Shown: positions 1 through 8,170 of the stretch, piece by piece | Layout: the number at the start of each line of letters is the position of its first letter | How positions within the stretch are numbered: position 1 is the first letter of the stretch | Origin: an uncultured Aquimarina sp. | GTDB taxonomy: Bacteria > Bacteroidota > Bacteroidia > Flavobacteriales > Flavobacteriaceae | Length of the DNA stretch: 55,905 nucleotides | Direction: 5' to 3' | Assembly (NCBI GenBank): GCA_947493495.1 | Contig: CANLRN010000022.1 | Location: 1-55,905 of the forward strand | Position numbers and translations under genes: made by a program | The notes under the pieces: model-generated | The model's input: the letters and a program-made list of their open reading frames with translations, nothing else | Told to the model about the DNA's origin: nothing | The model's database searches: none

Positions 1-82
1 TTGGCAATGAAAAAAAGAAAAAGAAGATTGTGAAACAACCTTACAATCAGCTTATTAAAATTTAGTTAGATGGAATTCTACA

Positions 83-175
83 TTAGAACTTCGTTATGAA
101 GGTTGAAACTACAATAAAATATGACAATTTATTAATTTCATCATAGTATCATTGTGGTTAAATTAAAAATTGTAG
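83..175. repeat. Dispersed intergenic repeat, copy 1
   Basis: This stretch opens with TTAGAACTTCGTTATGA (83-99), a 17-mer found again exactly at 55351-55367. Both places continue with a weak inverted repeat ending in TTAAATTAA or CTAAATTAA followed by an A-rich tail. The copies are diverged, so this is an old repeat family rather than a recent insertion. No coding frame of note crosses it. The 1-483 stretch otherwise holds only the possible small ORF at 318. Confidence 0.45.
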
Positions 176-317
176 TAAAACACCATATTTTGAAGAAATT
201 TCAAGATGTAATAGATTTTCTAATGTCTATGAATGCGGGTTAAACTATAGTAATGAAGTTTTCTACGACTACTAATTTAATATTTTTTTAAATCTATCTT
301 CTAAAGGAGGTTTTTTC

Positions 318-362
318 ATGCTTCCTCTAAAAGATGAATATTTTACGAACATTTTTTTTTGA
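318..362 (+). other. Possible small ORF with a strong Shine-Dalgarno sequence
   Basis: An ATG at 318 follows AAAGGAGG by seven bases, a near-perfect Shine-Dalgarno sequence and unusual for this phylum. The frame reads 14 codons and stops at 360-362, directly after a run of nine T (352-360). One extra T would extend it to about 40 residues ending at 442, with a hydrophobic C-terminal half that looks like a membrane segment. It is either a frameshifted small membrane protein or chance. Confidence 0.2.
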
Positions 363-483
363 ATAAAAATGCCTCGATTCAGTATATATTTATAGGATCG
401 CTCAGCATATTATTTCTTTTTTATACAATAATCTCTTTTTAGATACCGAACTATTAGTATTTTTATGTCAAAGTTATACTAAT

Positions 484-987
484 ATGACCGTACAAGACTT
501 TATTGATTGGTTTGGGAATCATCCAAATTTGGTTTTGAGTTATTTTATTGTATTAATTGTAGTTTCAATAATTGGGTTGCTTTTTGTAAATCAAAGTAAT
601 TTTAAATCTCCTATTACGTATGTATATACAATTCTTATTTATGCAGTAACTATTCCAGGATTATTGGCATTGATATTAATTTTGTATAGTTTCTTTTTCC
701 TCAAAACTAATTTACTGCAGTTGGATTTAGTCGCTTATTTTGTTCCGTTGATAGCCATGTGTATAACTCTGGTAATTATCAATAAGACAGTTCCAATGTC
801 GCAGATTCAAGGATTTGGTAAGTTATCCGGGCTATTTCTTATGATTATGATTGCCTTTGTGATCACATACGTTTTACAAAGAATGTTTTTTGGAGTGTTC
901 TTTGTCGGGAGATTTCAGTATTTAATAGGTTTCTTTATCCTGTTGCTTATTGGACTTAGAATTGCTTGGAGTAGAATGATTAAATAA
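484..987 (+). CDS. Multi-spanning membrane protein of unknown function
   Basis: This 167-residue protein is almost entirely hydrophobic, with about five predicted membrane segments (roughly residues 17-36, 44-68, 80-100, 114-132, 137-160). Loops are short and a few basic residues sit at the C-terminus. I recognise no family. It lies 118 bp upstream of the seven-gene ABC/AAA locus on the same strand, but a possible promoter between them suggests it is transcribed separately. It could be an accessory membrane component of that locus, although nothing in the sequence shows this. Confidence 0.75.
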   Translation: MTVQDFIDWFGNHPNLVLSYFIVLIVVSIIGLLFVNQSNFKSPITYVYTILIYAVTIPGLLALILILYSFFFLKTNLLQLDLVAYFVPLIAMCITLVIINKTVPMSQIQGFGKLSGLFLMIMIAFVITYVLQRMFFGVFFVGRFQYLIGFFILLLIGLRIAWSRMIK

Positions 988-1081
988 CAAAAGTGTAACT
1001 TTTTAAGGCTATATGATACCAATAATTTATAAGAATACAACGAAAAACAGTTTAATCTCTGTAATACAATACTTATTTTTT

Positions 1082-1089
1082 TAAATTTG
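1082..1089 (+). promoter_or_regulatory. Putative -7 element upstream of the seven-gene locus
   Basis: TAAATTTG fits the Bacteroidota -7 consensus TAnnTTTG and sits 16 bp before the ATG at 1106. I see no clear TTG -33 element at the expected spacing, so the call is weak. Confidence 0.35.
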
Positions 1090-1105
1090 TTTAAATTCAC
1101 TAACC

Positions 1106-1789
1106 ATGCTAAAAAATCTAAAATCGCTATTTATAGTGGATGATTCTGAAGAAGAAAAGAAAGAATCTGATGATACTGGTAAAGCTTCTGAGAATACATC
1201 TGGAAAACAAAATAGTGCAACAAGCACACCTCCGCCGCTTCCTAATACTCCAGTAAGTTCTTCATCTGCAGGAACTGTAGATGCAAAAATTGTAGAAAAA
1301 TTATTACTAGCGATAGAAAAAAATAACCTAGATGGGTTTGATTATCTAGAATATAAGAAGTCCTTAAAAGCATTAGAAAAAATGCCAATGGATGAAGCGA
1401 CAAAATATAGATCTGCCTTTGCTACGGCATCTACAATGGGAGTTACCTTAGATAAATTATTGAAAACAACCGACTTTTACTTAGGCGTGCTTAATAAAGA
1501 AAATGAACAATTTTTAGGCGCTTTTAAGAGTCAGTTTAATGATAAGGTTTCTGGCAGAGAACGAGAGATAGCTCAATTTGAATCTATTATCAAAGAAAAA
1601 TCTGAACAAATAAAAAGATTAACCGAAGAGATCACTAAACATCAGACTCAAATAGGAGAACTAAGAAAGAAGTTAGAAGAAAGTAATCAGAAGATTAATA
1701 AGACCCAAGAAGATTTTAAATTATCGTATGATCATTTAAAGAATCAGTTAGAAGAAGATAAAATTAGAATGGAGAAATACTTAAAATAA
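1106..1789 (+). CDS. Acidic coiled-coil protein, first gene of the ABC/AAA locus
   Basis: This 227-residue protein has no signal peptide or membrane segment and is probably cytoplasmic. Residues 1-50 are acidic and low in complexity and include a short proline stretch (PPPLPNTP). Residues 55-145 look like a compact helical domain. Residues 150-225 form a long heptad-like coiled coil rich in Lys, Glu and Gln. Its TAA stop is followed at once by the ATG of the next gene, which implies translational coupling. I do not recognise a named family. A scaffold or adaptor role is plausible from the coiled coil and gene position but is inference. Confidence 0.8.
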   Translation: MLKNLKSLFIVDDSEEEKKESDDTGKASENTSGKQNSATSTPPPLPNTPVSSSSAGTVDAKIVEKLLLAIEKNNLDGFDYLEYKKSLKALEKMPMDEATKYRSAFATASTMGVTLDKLLKTTDFYLGVLNKENEQFLGAFKSQFNDKVSGREREIAQFESIIKEKSEQIKRLTEEITKHQTQIGELRKKLEESNQKINKTQEDFKLSYDHLKNQLEEDKIRMEKYLK

Positions 1790-2803
1790 ATGGATAATAC
1801 TTCGTTAAAACCCAAATCATTTTGGAAAAAACCGGAAGGAAAAACCGGTATGCTTTTTATGGGACTGTTAGGTGCCGGTGGACTATATGGTCTATATAAA
1901 GTATTGCCCTTTTTAATACAGATTGTAGAAAATACCCTATATCTGGGTGTACTCTTGGCTGTTTTAGGAGCTTTGATCTATATAGTATTAGATCCTAAAA
2001 TGAGAAACCTGATTTTTTATATGTATAAATCTTTTATGCGATGGCTCACAGGCCTTTTCATTCAGATTGATCCTATAGGTATTCTTAAAAGTTATGTCGA
2101 TGATTTAAAGAGTAATCTAAAAAAGATGAACAAACAAATTTCTGTGCTTAAAGGACAGATGAAGCGTTTGCAACAAATCATTTATGATAATAAGAAAAGT
2201 ATCAATAGCAATCTTAAACTAGCAAGCGCTGCCAAAGAAAAAGATAAAAAAGGCATTATGATCCTTAAATCTAGAAAAGCAGGCCGTTTGCAAGAATCCA
2301 ATCTAAAGTTAGATGGATTGTACAAAAAAATGGAAGTGCTATATCGGGTTTTAGTCAAAATGTATGAAAACTCAGAGATTTTACTAGAAGATATTGATGA
2401 TCAGGTGATGGTCAAAGAACAAGAGAGAAAAGCGATAAGAGCCAGTCATTCTGCGATGAAATCTGCGATGAATATCATAGCAGGAAATAATGACAAGAAA
2501 GAAATGTTTGATCGTGCTCTCGAGGTAATTGCAGAAGACGTAAGCATGAAAATAGGAGAGATGGAACGTTTTATGGATATGTCTACCAATTTTATGGACT
2601 CTATTGACCTGCAAAATGGAATTTTCGAGGAAGAAGGGCTAGAACTATTAGAAAAATGGGAAAATGAAGGCGTTTCTCTTATATTAGGAAACGATAAAGA
2701 CTTACTAGTACATGATCAACATAGTGTAGATCTAGATGCGCCCATCGTAAAAAATAAAACACAAAATAACCAATACTCAGATTTATTCAACTTTGAGGAT
2801 TAA
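1790..2803 (+). CDS. Membrane-anchored coiled-coil protein of the ABC/AAA locus
   Basis: The 337-residue product has two or three hydrophobic segments near the N-terminus (about residues 20-45 and 48-85). A long, mostly charged helical region follows (about 100-270), with several stretches suited to coiled coils. The C-terminal tail is acidic. The layout, a membrane anchor plus a cytoplasmic helical rod, resembles membrane-stress proteins of the PspA/TelA style, but no diagnostic motif lets me assign either. It starts directly after the preceding stop and is 23 bp from the next gene, so it belongs to the same operon. Confidence 0.8.
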   Translation: MDNTSLKPKSFWKKPEGKTGMLFMGLLGAGGLYGLYKVLPFLIQIVENTLYLGVLLAVLGALIYIVLDPKMRNLIFYMYKSFMRWLTGLFIQIDPIGILKSYVDDLKSNLKKMNKQISVLKGQMKRLQQIIYDNKKSINSNLKLASAAKEKDKKGIMILKSRKAGRLQESNLKLDGLYKKMEVLYRVLVKMYENSEILLEDIDDQVMVKEQERKAIRASHSAMKSAMNIIAGNNDKKEMFDRALEVIAEDVSMKIGEMERFMDMSTNFMDSIDLQNGIFEEEGLELLEKWENEGVSLILGNDKDLLVHDQHSVDLDAPIVKNKTQNNQYSDLFNFED

Positions 2804-2826
2804 AACTAATTAACTAATCAAAAATT

Positions 2827-4371
2827 ATGGCAAAGGGTAAATTAACACCGTTTTCGAAGATTTTAATTGTATTGCTACTTGTTGGAGGAGCATATTATTT
2901 ATTAACGCAATTAAGAAATCCTGATGTAAAAGATAAAATAGAAGAAGCCACTAAAGGTAAAGATGCAGCAACCAAAGATGGCTATAAAGATGTCATTAAT
3001 GTGGGGGTTGTAACCTGGGGAGGATATGCTGGCGGGCAATATTTTAATGAAGGATTTAAAGCCAATACCGCATCTAGATTCTATAAAGATTATGGTTTTA
3101 AAGTAAATTTTGAGGTGATTGATGATTTTGATGCATCTCGTGATGCTTTTAAAAATGGTTCCATAGATTTGATGTGGGCGACTATTGATGCATTTCCGCC
3201 AGAAGCAGCGGGCTTATCTCAATATCAACCACAAGTGGTGTTTCAGGCAGATTGGAGTCGTGGAGGAGATGCGATTGTAGCACGTAGAGGAATTAGTAAG
3301 GTAAGTGACCTAAGGGGGAAGAAAATTGCGGTAGCACCAATGACGCCTTCGCATTCTTTCTTAATTTGGTTATTAGAAGCCAGTGATATGTCTACCAAAG
3401 ATGTTCAGATTGTAGAAGTGCCAAGTGCTATTGATGCAGCTGATGCTTTCAAAAGTAATACAGTAGATGCAGCCGTGGTATGGAGTCCAGATGATGCGGA
3501 TTGTGTAGCCAAGGTAGCAGGTTCTAGAGTATTAGAAAGCACTAAAAACGCAACCCATATTATTGCCGATGTTTTTGTAGCTAAAAAAGAATTTATAGAA
3601 ACACATAAGGAGCAACTTAGAAATCTATATGAAGGTTGGATGATTGGTGCTTCAGAACTTAACAGCTCAGATGGTAATAAAAGAAAAGCGGCTAAGATTC
3701 TTGCAGAAGGATTATCACAACCAGAAGATTTCTGTTATGATGCAATCAATAATGTGAGATTGGCAACGCATGGGGATAATAAAGATTTCTTTGGATTGAA
3801 TCCTAGCTATACAGGAGTTACAGGAGAAGATCTGTATAATAAGATGAAAGTAAAGTATAATGACTTAGGGTATAGTACAGCAGGAGCAAAGAGCTGGCGA
3901 TTACTATCTACCAAAGATTTGGTATCTAAAACTTCGCTATCCGGAAATACTCATAATGCTGAACAACAAAAACAGTTTACAGCTGTAAGTAATGAATTAG
4001 AGAAGAAAGAATCTTTATCCTCTAAGAGAGTAAGTATTAGTTTTAGAACAGGAGAATTTCAGTTGGATGAAAATTCGAAGCAGTTAATAGATCTTCAGTT
4101 TACTCCTATCGCTAAGGCATTTGCCAATGCACGGATCAGAATTGAAGGAAATACAGATAATGTAGGATCTAGAGGTCCTAATGTTGCTTTATCTAAAAAG
4201 AGAGCACAATCAGTAGCTACTTATTTGATCCAACAGCATAGTATGCCAACCAATAGATTTATCATTTTAGGAAATGGACCTGATAAGCCAGTTCCGGGAT
4301 GTGAGCGAAATCAAAATGCGGATTGTAAGTCTAAGAACAGAAGAACAGATTTTGAACTGGTTGTAGACTAA
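2827..4371 (+). CDS. ABC substrate-binding protein fused to an OmpA-like domain
   Basis: This 514-residue protein has an N-terminal membrane segment (about residues 9-25). Next comes a periplasmic-binding domain of the NMT1/TauA/SsuA type (about 50-370). The last ~120 residues form an OmpA-like peptidoglycan-binding domain, shown by NVALSKKRAQSVATYLI and a terminal NRRTDFELV, the usual OmpA-C signature. The expected picture is a solute-binding protein tethered both to the inner membrane and to the cell wall instead of diffusing freely. The permease gene starts 9 bp downstream. The ligand cannot be read from sequence. NitT/TauT relatives bind nitrate, sulfonates, taurine or thiamine precursors, but this fusion suggests sensing or structural use as well. 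Confidence 0.88.
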   Translation: MAKGKLTPFSKILIVLLLVGGAYYLLTQLRNPDVKDKIEEATKGKDAATKDGYKDVINVGVVTWGGYAGGQYFNEGFKANTASRFYKDYGFKVNFEVIDDFDASRDAFKNGSIDLMWATIDAFPPEAAGLSQYQPQVVFQADWSRGGDAIVARRGISKVSDLRGKKIAVAPMTPSHSFLIWLLEASDMSTKDVQIVEVPSAIDAADAFKSNTVDAAVVWSPDDADCVAKVAGSRVLESTKNATHIIADVFVAKKEFIETHKEQLRNLYEGWMIGASELNSSDGNKRKAAKILAEGLSQPEDFCYDAINNVRLATHGDNKDFFGLNPSYTGVTGEDLYNKMKVKYNDLGYSTAGAKSWRLLSTKDLVSKTSLSGNTHNAEQQKQFTAVSNELEKKESLSSKRVSISFRTGEFQLDENSKQLIDLQFTPIAKAFANARIRIEGNTDNVGSRGPNVALSKKRAQSVATYLIQQHSMPTNRFIILGNGPDKPVPGCERNQNADCKSKNRRTDFELVVD

Positions 4372-4380
4372 TTGTAGATA

Positions 4381-5346
4381 ATGAACATCAAAAAACTATT
4401 CGAATTAAGAGGAAATTTAGAATCTAAAGATAAGGCGATACTCACTGTTGTAGGGGCGATTATCTTAATAGGATTATGGTTTGTGTTCGCTGAGGTTTTG
4501 TCTAAATCAGTGATCACTCAAGATGATACGGTGGACATTTCTAAAATCGCTCAGAGCGAAAGAAAATACTATGAAAATGATTCCTTGCTGATTGCTAATT
4601 ATGATGCTTTAGAAGCGATGAGTGTAGAGAAGTTAACTGGATTTGGGCTTACTAAAAATAAAGTATATCCGTTATTACCATCACCTATTAAGGTAATTAA
4701 AGCTTTTCCAGATCTTAATAAGAATGATGATGTAATAGGAAACACTTTTTATTCGATAAAACTTAATTTTTTAGGTTATTTGCTGGCTATTTTGATATCC
4801 ATTCCTATTGGCTTTTTATTGGGATTGATACCCTTATTCAGAGGATTGTTTAGTCAGATTATCAATTCGTATCGTTTTATACCCTTAACAGCAGTAACGG
4901 GTATTTTTATTATGTGGTTAGGGCTAGGTAGTGATATGAAAGTGTCTTTCCTTGCTTTTGGTATTATTGTATATCTTATACCAGTTGTCATACAGCGAAT
5001 TGATGAGGTGCAGAATGTATATCTCAATACTGTTTTTACACTAGGAGCCACCTCTTGGCAGACTATCAGAACAGTATACATGCCGTATGTTTTTTCTAAG
5101 ATTATAGATGATATTAGAGTGTTAACAGCAATTTCTTGGACCTATATTACCATCGTAGAAATGTTAAATAAAGGAGGAGGAATCGGAGAATTAATCTGGA
5201 CTGCAAAACGACAAAGTAGGATAGATAAGGCTTTTGCGATACTCATTATCATCGTAGTTATAGGAATATTACAAGATCGCCTTTTTGTGATGATTGATAG
5301 ACTATTATTCCCTTTTAAACACGTTAATAAAGGAAACAAACACTAA
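4381..5346 (+). CDS. ABC transporter permease, NitT/TauT type
   Basis: The 321-residue protein is a TauC/SsuC-type inner-membrane permease. A first membrane helix (about 20-40) is followed by a ~90-residue extracytoplasmic stretch, which is longer than in ordinary TauC proteins. The core binding-protein-dependent permease domain follows (about 125-310). The EAA-type coupling loop is visible around LGATSWQTIRTVYMP. The gene lies between the cognate binding-protein gene and the ATPase gene, whose ATG begins 1 bp after this stop. The extra periplasmic region may contact the cell-wall-anchored binding protein; that is inference. Confidence 0.9.
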   Translation: MNIKKLFELRGNLESKDKAILTVVGAIILIGLWFVFAEVLSKSVITQDDTVDISKIAQSERKYYENDSLLIANYDALEAMSVEKLTGFGLTKNKVYPLLPSPIKVIKAFPDLNKNDDVIGNTFYSIKLNFLGYLLAILISIPIGFLLGLIPLFRGLFSQIINSYRFIPLTAVTGIFIMWLGLGSDMKVSFLAFGIIVYLIPVVIQRIDEVQNVYLNTVFTLGATSWQTIRTVYMPYVFSKIIDDIRVLTAISWTYITIVEMLNKGGGIGELIWTAKRQSRIDKAFAILIIIVVIGILQDRLFVMIDRLLFPFKHVNKGNKH

Positions 5347-5347
5347 T

Positions 5348-6157
5348 ATGGCATTACAGTTTACAGATAACCCTCAGGCTCCTAATGTAATCGAATTACG
5401 GGGAGTATCTCAATCCTATGATGGGGGCAAATCTAATATCATACAGAATTTAGACCTACTGGTAGAAGATAAACCCATGCAGGGACAATTTTCTGTTATC
5501 CTTGGAATGTCAGGCTGTGGTAAGTCTACCTTATTGCGATATATAGCAGGGTTACAAGAACCTACTTCTGGAACAGTATTGGTTAAAGGAAAGCCAGTTA
5601 GTAAAGAGAATCGGGTGAGTATGGTGTTTCAGCAATACTCCTCATTACCTTGGATGACCGTTTTAGATAATGTGGCATTAGGATTACGTTTTAAAGGCAT
5701 TTCTAAGAAAGAACGTGATGAGAAAGCAATGGAGATGATTCAATTGGTTGGATTAGATGGACATCAGAAAAAATATGCGCAGTATCCTACACTTTCTGGA
5801 GGGCAATTACAGCGTGTTGCGATTGCACGTAGTTTAATGTCTAATCCAGAAATTTTATTAATGGACGAACCTTTTGGAGCATTGGATATTAAAACCCGTT
5901 TACAGATGCAGGATTTATTGATCGGTATTTGGGAAAAATTTAGCCCAACTATTCTTTTTGTAACTCACGATATCCAAGAAGCAGTATATCTAGCAGATGA
6001 TATTTATATTATGAAACATGCGCCTTCTCATTTTGTAAAACACATTAATATCGATTTGCCTTTTAATAGAACCAGAGAAACCAAAAGATTAGCACACTTT
6101 GATGAATTGGTACACGAAGTAGAAGATGCGATGATGCAGATTGACGCGGGGAGTTAG
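5348..6157 (+). CDS. ABC transporter ATP-binding protein, NitT/TauT type
   Basis: This 269-residue cytoplasmic ATPase has Walker A GMSGCGKST (about residues 53-61), signature LSGGQLQRVAIARSL, Walker B ILLMDEPFGALD and the switch histidine in FVTHD. These are the TauB/SsuB-type features. The ATG at 5348 is preferred because it follows the permease stop by 1 bp and gives the usual family length. An upstream ATG at 5294 would lie inside the permease gene. It should power the permease encoded just upstream. A 108-bp gap follows before the AAA+ gene, with no obvious terminator. Confidence 0.93.
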   Translation: MALQFTDNPQAPNVIELRGVSQSYDGGKSNIIQNLDLLVEDKPMQGQFSVILGMSGCGKSTLLRYIAGLQEPTSGTVLVKGKPVSKENRVSMVFQQYSSLPWMTVLDNVALGLRFKGISKKERDEKAMEMIQLVGLDGHQKKYAQYPTLSGGQLQRVAIARSLMSNPEILLMDEPFGALDIKTRLQMQDLLIGIWEKFSPTILFVTHDIQEAVYLADDIYIMKHAPSHFVKHINIDLPFNRTRETKRLAHFDELVHEVEDAMMQIDAGS

Positions 6158-6265
6158 TAGTACATAGTTTATATTGAATTTCAGTCCGAGCTTTCCGAAT
6201 ACTATTAATACATATTATTTACCAGCTTTATTTGATAAGGTAATTTATAGAGAATTTACTAGCAT

Positions 6266-8170
6266 ATGACCAACAGAAAATACCATAAAGCGACAGATCA
6301 GTTTTTTTCAAAATTAGGTAAAGAACATAAAACCTCCTTCTTTAAAGGGAAATCTATTAATCCTTTGAAAATACTGAATATATCTAAAGCTTTTCCAACA
6401 TTGAAAATTAAATACGAAGATCTACTGGTGTTATATTCATTAAAAGAATCTATGGATGTATTGGATTTTATCATCACTACAAGACATATTCATATTGGAG
6501 GAAATACAATTCCACTAGCGAAGGATATTTTTCAGGATGTAAAATTTAGTGCTTTCCCAAAAGAGCATATTACTTTATTGAATGGTTTAATGGATGATTT
6601 GCTATTAACCAAAAAAGATGAGAAAAAGACGTTGTCGGATTTTACGAATAAGTTTAAAGATTTCGTAAACCAGAAAGAAGATACAACCCAAGATTTTGAT
6701 GTTGATTATGAATTTCTACAGATTCTAAAAAATGAAGGAGAAAAGATTCAAAATTTAGCAGAAGATCTAAATAATAACAAACGCTTTTCTAATACAATCA
6801 ATGCAATTGTTCATAAAACAGATGATGCACTAGAGTTTCAGGCAGAACATGTGATTCTACAGGATATTATCAAGGTGTTCAATATGATATATCCGCTAAG
6901 TGATACCAAGAATGTAGTAGCAGATGCAAAAGTAAAATTTCTCTTAGCCTTTATGTTCGAGAAACTTCAAGGGAATGATATTATTGCATCACTTTCTATA
7001 GAACGTATCAATACATTTGTACAATCCGAGAAATTCGAGGAGAATATCGAAGTTATCAAAACAGCAAGCCTTTTTGACCTTGGCGAAGAATATAAAAATG
7101 AGTTTTTACTACCCTCTTTATTGAAACGATTGGATAGTCAACATTTTGCTAATTCAGCATCTTTTTTATATCGAATCGCATCCTTAATAGCCAAAGCAGA
7201 TGGTACGATCTCTGAAGAAGAAACAGCTTTGCTAAAGAAGATCAATAGCAAATTACAACATCCCAAGGAAAAATTAGAAGGGGTGAAGCAAACCGAGATT
7301 GATGAGAATGAGACCATGGAAGATGTCATGGATGAGCTCAATGAACTTATTGGATTAGATGCTATAAAGACTGCTGTCCAAGAGCTTTCTAATTTTCTTA
7401 AAGTACAGAAACTACGAGAAGAAAAAGGACTAAAAAATGTAAATAATTCCTTGCATTCTGTATTTATGGGTCCTCCTGGTACTGGTAAAACAACAGTAGC
7501 GCGTTTGGTGTCTAAAATCTATAAGCATTTAGGATACCTAGAAAAAGGGCATCTGGTAGAAACCGACAGGATTGGCATGGTAGCAGGTTATGTAGGACAA
7601 ACTGCATTGAAGGTCGAAGAAGTCGTAAAAACATCATTAGATGGAGTGTTGTTTATTGATGAAGCCTATTCATTGGCTAAAGACAATAAAAAAGATTTTG
7701 GGAATGAAGCCATAGAAGTTTTGTTAAAGAAAATGGAGGACCATCGAGATCAATTGGTGGTTATTGTTGCAGGATATCCAGATGAGATGGGAGAGTTTAT
7801 AGGGTCTAATCCTGGGCTACAATCCCGATTCAATAGATACTTTACATTTGATCACTATAAACCAAAAGAGTTGATCGCTATTTTCGAATTGTTTTGTGTC
7901 AAAAATGATTTTGTACTAGCAGAAGAAGCCAAAGAGAAACTAGAATTTATTTTCGAAAAATTGTATGAAAAACGACATAAGAGTTTTGGGAATGCCAGAG
8001 TAGCTAGAAATTTATTCGAAAAAATCATAGAATACCAGGCCAATCGCATTGTTTCTATTACTCCATTGACAGAAGAACTCCTGAAAACTGTAGTCGAAGA
8101 TGATATTCCACCCATCAATCAAACGGTAGATGAGTATCTAAGATTTCAGAAAGATGAAGAAGAATCATGA
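6266..8170 (+). CDS. CbxX/SpoVK-type AAA+ ATPase with a TerB-like segment
   Basis: In this 634-residue protein the N-terminal ~340 residues are helical. Residues ~290-335 (with AKADGTISEEE) resemble the TerB fold of tellurite-resistance and stress systems. The C-terminal half is a CbxX/CfqX-type AAA+ domain: Walker A GPPGTGKTT at 402-410, pore-loop region GMVAGYVGQTA, Walker B FIDEA with D465 and E466, and an arginine-finger context SRFNRYF. Relatives remodel protein complexes, for example Rubisco activase CbbX. Its stop overlaps the next start as ATGA, so both are probably made together. Its target is unknown; the adjacent transporter or dioxygenase are the obvious candidates. Confidence 0.9.
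   Translation: MTNRKYHKATDQFFSKLGKEHKTSFFKGKSINPLKILNISKAFPTLKIKYEDLLVLYSLKESMDVLDFIITTRHIHIGGNTIPLAKDIFQDVKFSAFPKEHITLLNGLMDDLLLTKKDEKKTLSDFTNKFKDFVNQKEDTTQDFDVDYEFLQILKNEGEKIQNLAEDLNNNKRFSNTINAIVHKTDDALEFQAEHVILQDIIKVFNMIYPLSDTKNVVADAKVKFLLAFMFEKLQGNDIIASLSIERINTFVQSEKFEENIEVIKTASLFDLGEEYKNEFLLPSLLKRLDSQHFANSASFLYRIASLIAKADGTISEEETALLKKINSKLQHPKEKLEGVKQTEIDENETMEDVMDELNELIGLDAIKTAVQELSNFLKVQKLREEKGLKNVNNSLHSVFMGPPGTGKTTVARLVSKIYKHLGYLEKGHLVETDRIGMVAGYVGQTALKVEEVVKTSLDGVLFIDEAYSLAKDNKKDFGNEAIEVLLKKMEDHRDQLVVIVAGYPDEMGEFIGSNPGLQSRFNRYFTFDHYKPKELIAIFELFCVKNDFVLAEEAKEKLEFIFEKLYEKRHKSFGNARVARNLFEKIIEYQANRIVSITPLTEELLKTVVEDDIPPINQTVDEYLRFQKDEEES

Noticed and set aside
5294..5347. Upstream ATG that would extend the ABC ATPase by 18 residues
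   Set aside because: It lies inside the permease gene, adds a non-family N-terminus, and the ATG at 5348 follows the permease stop directly.
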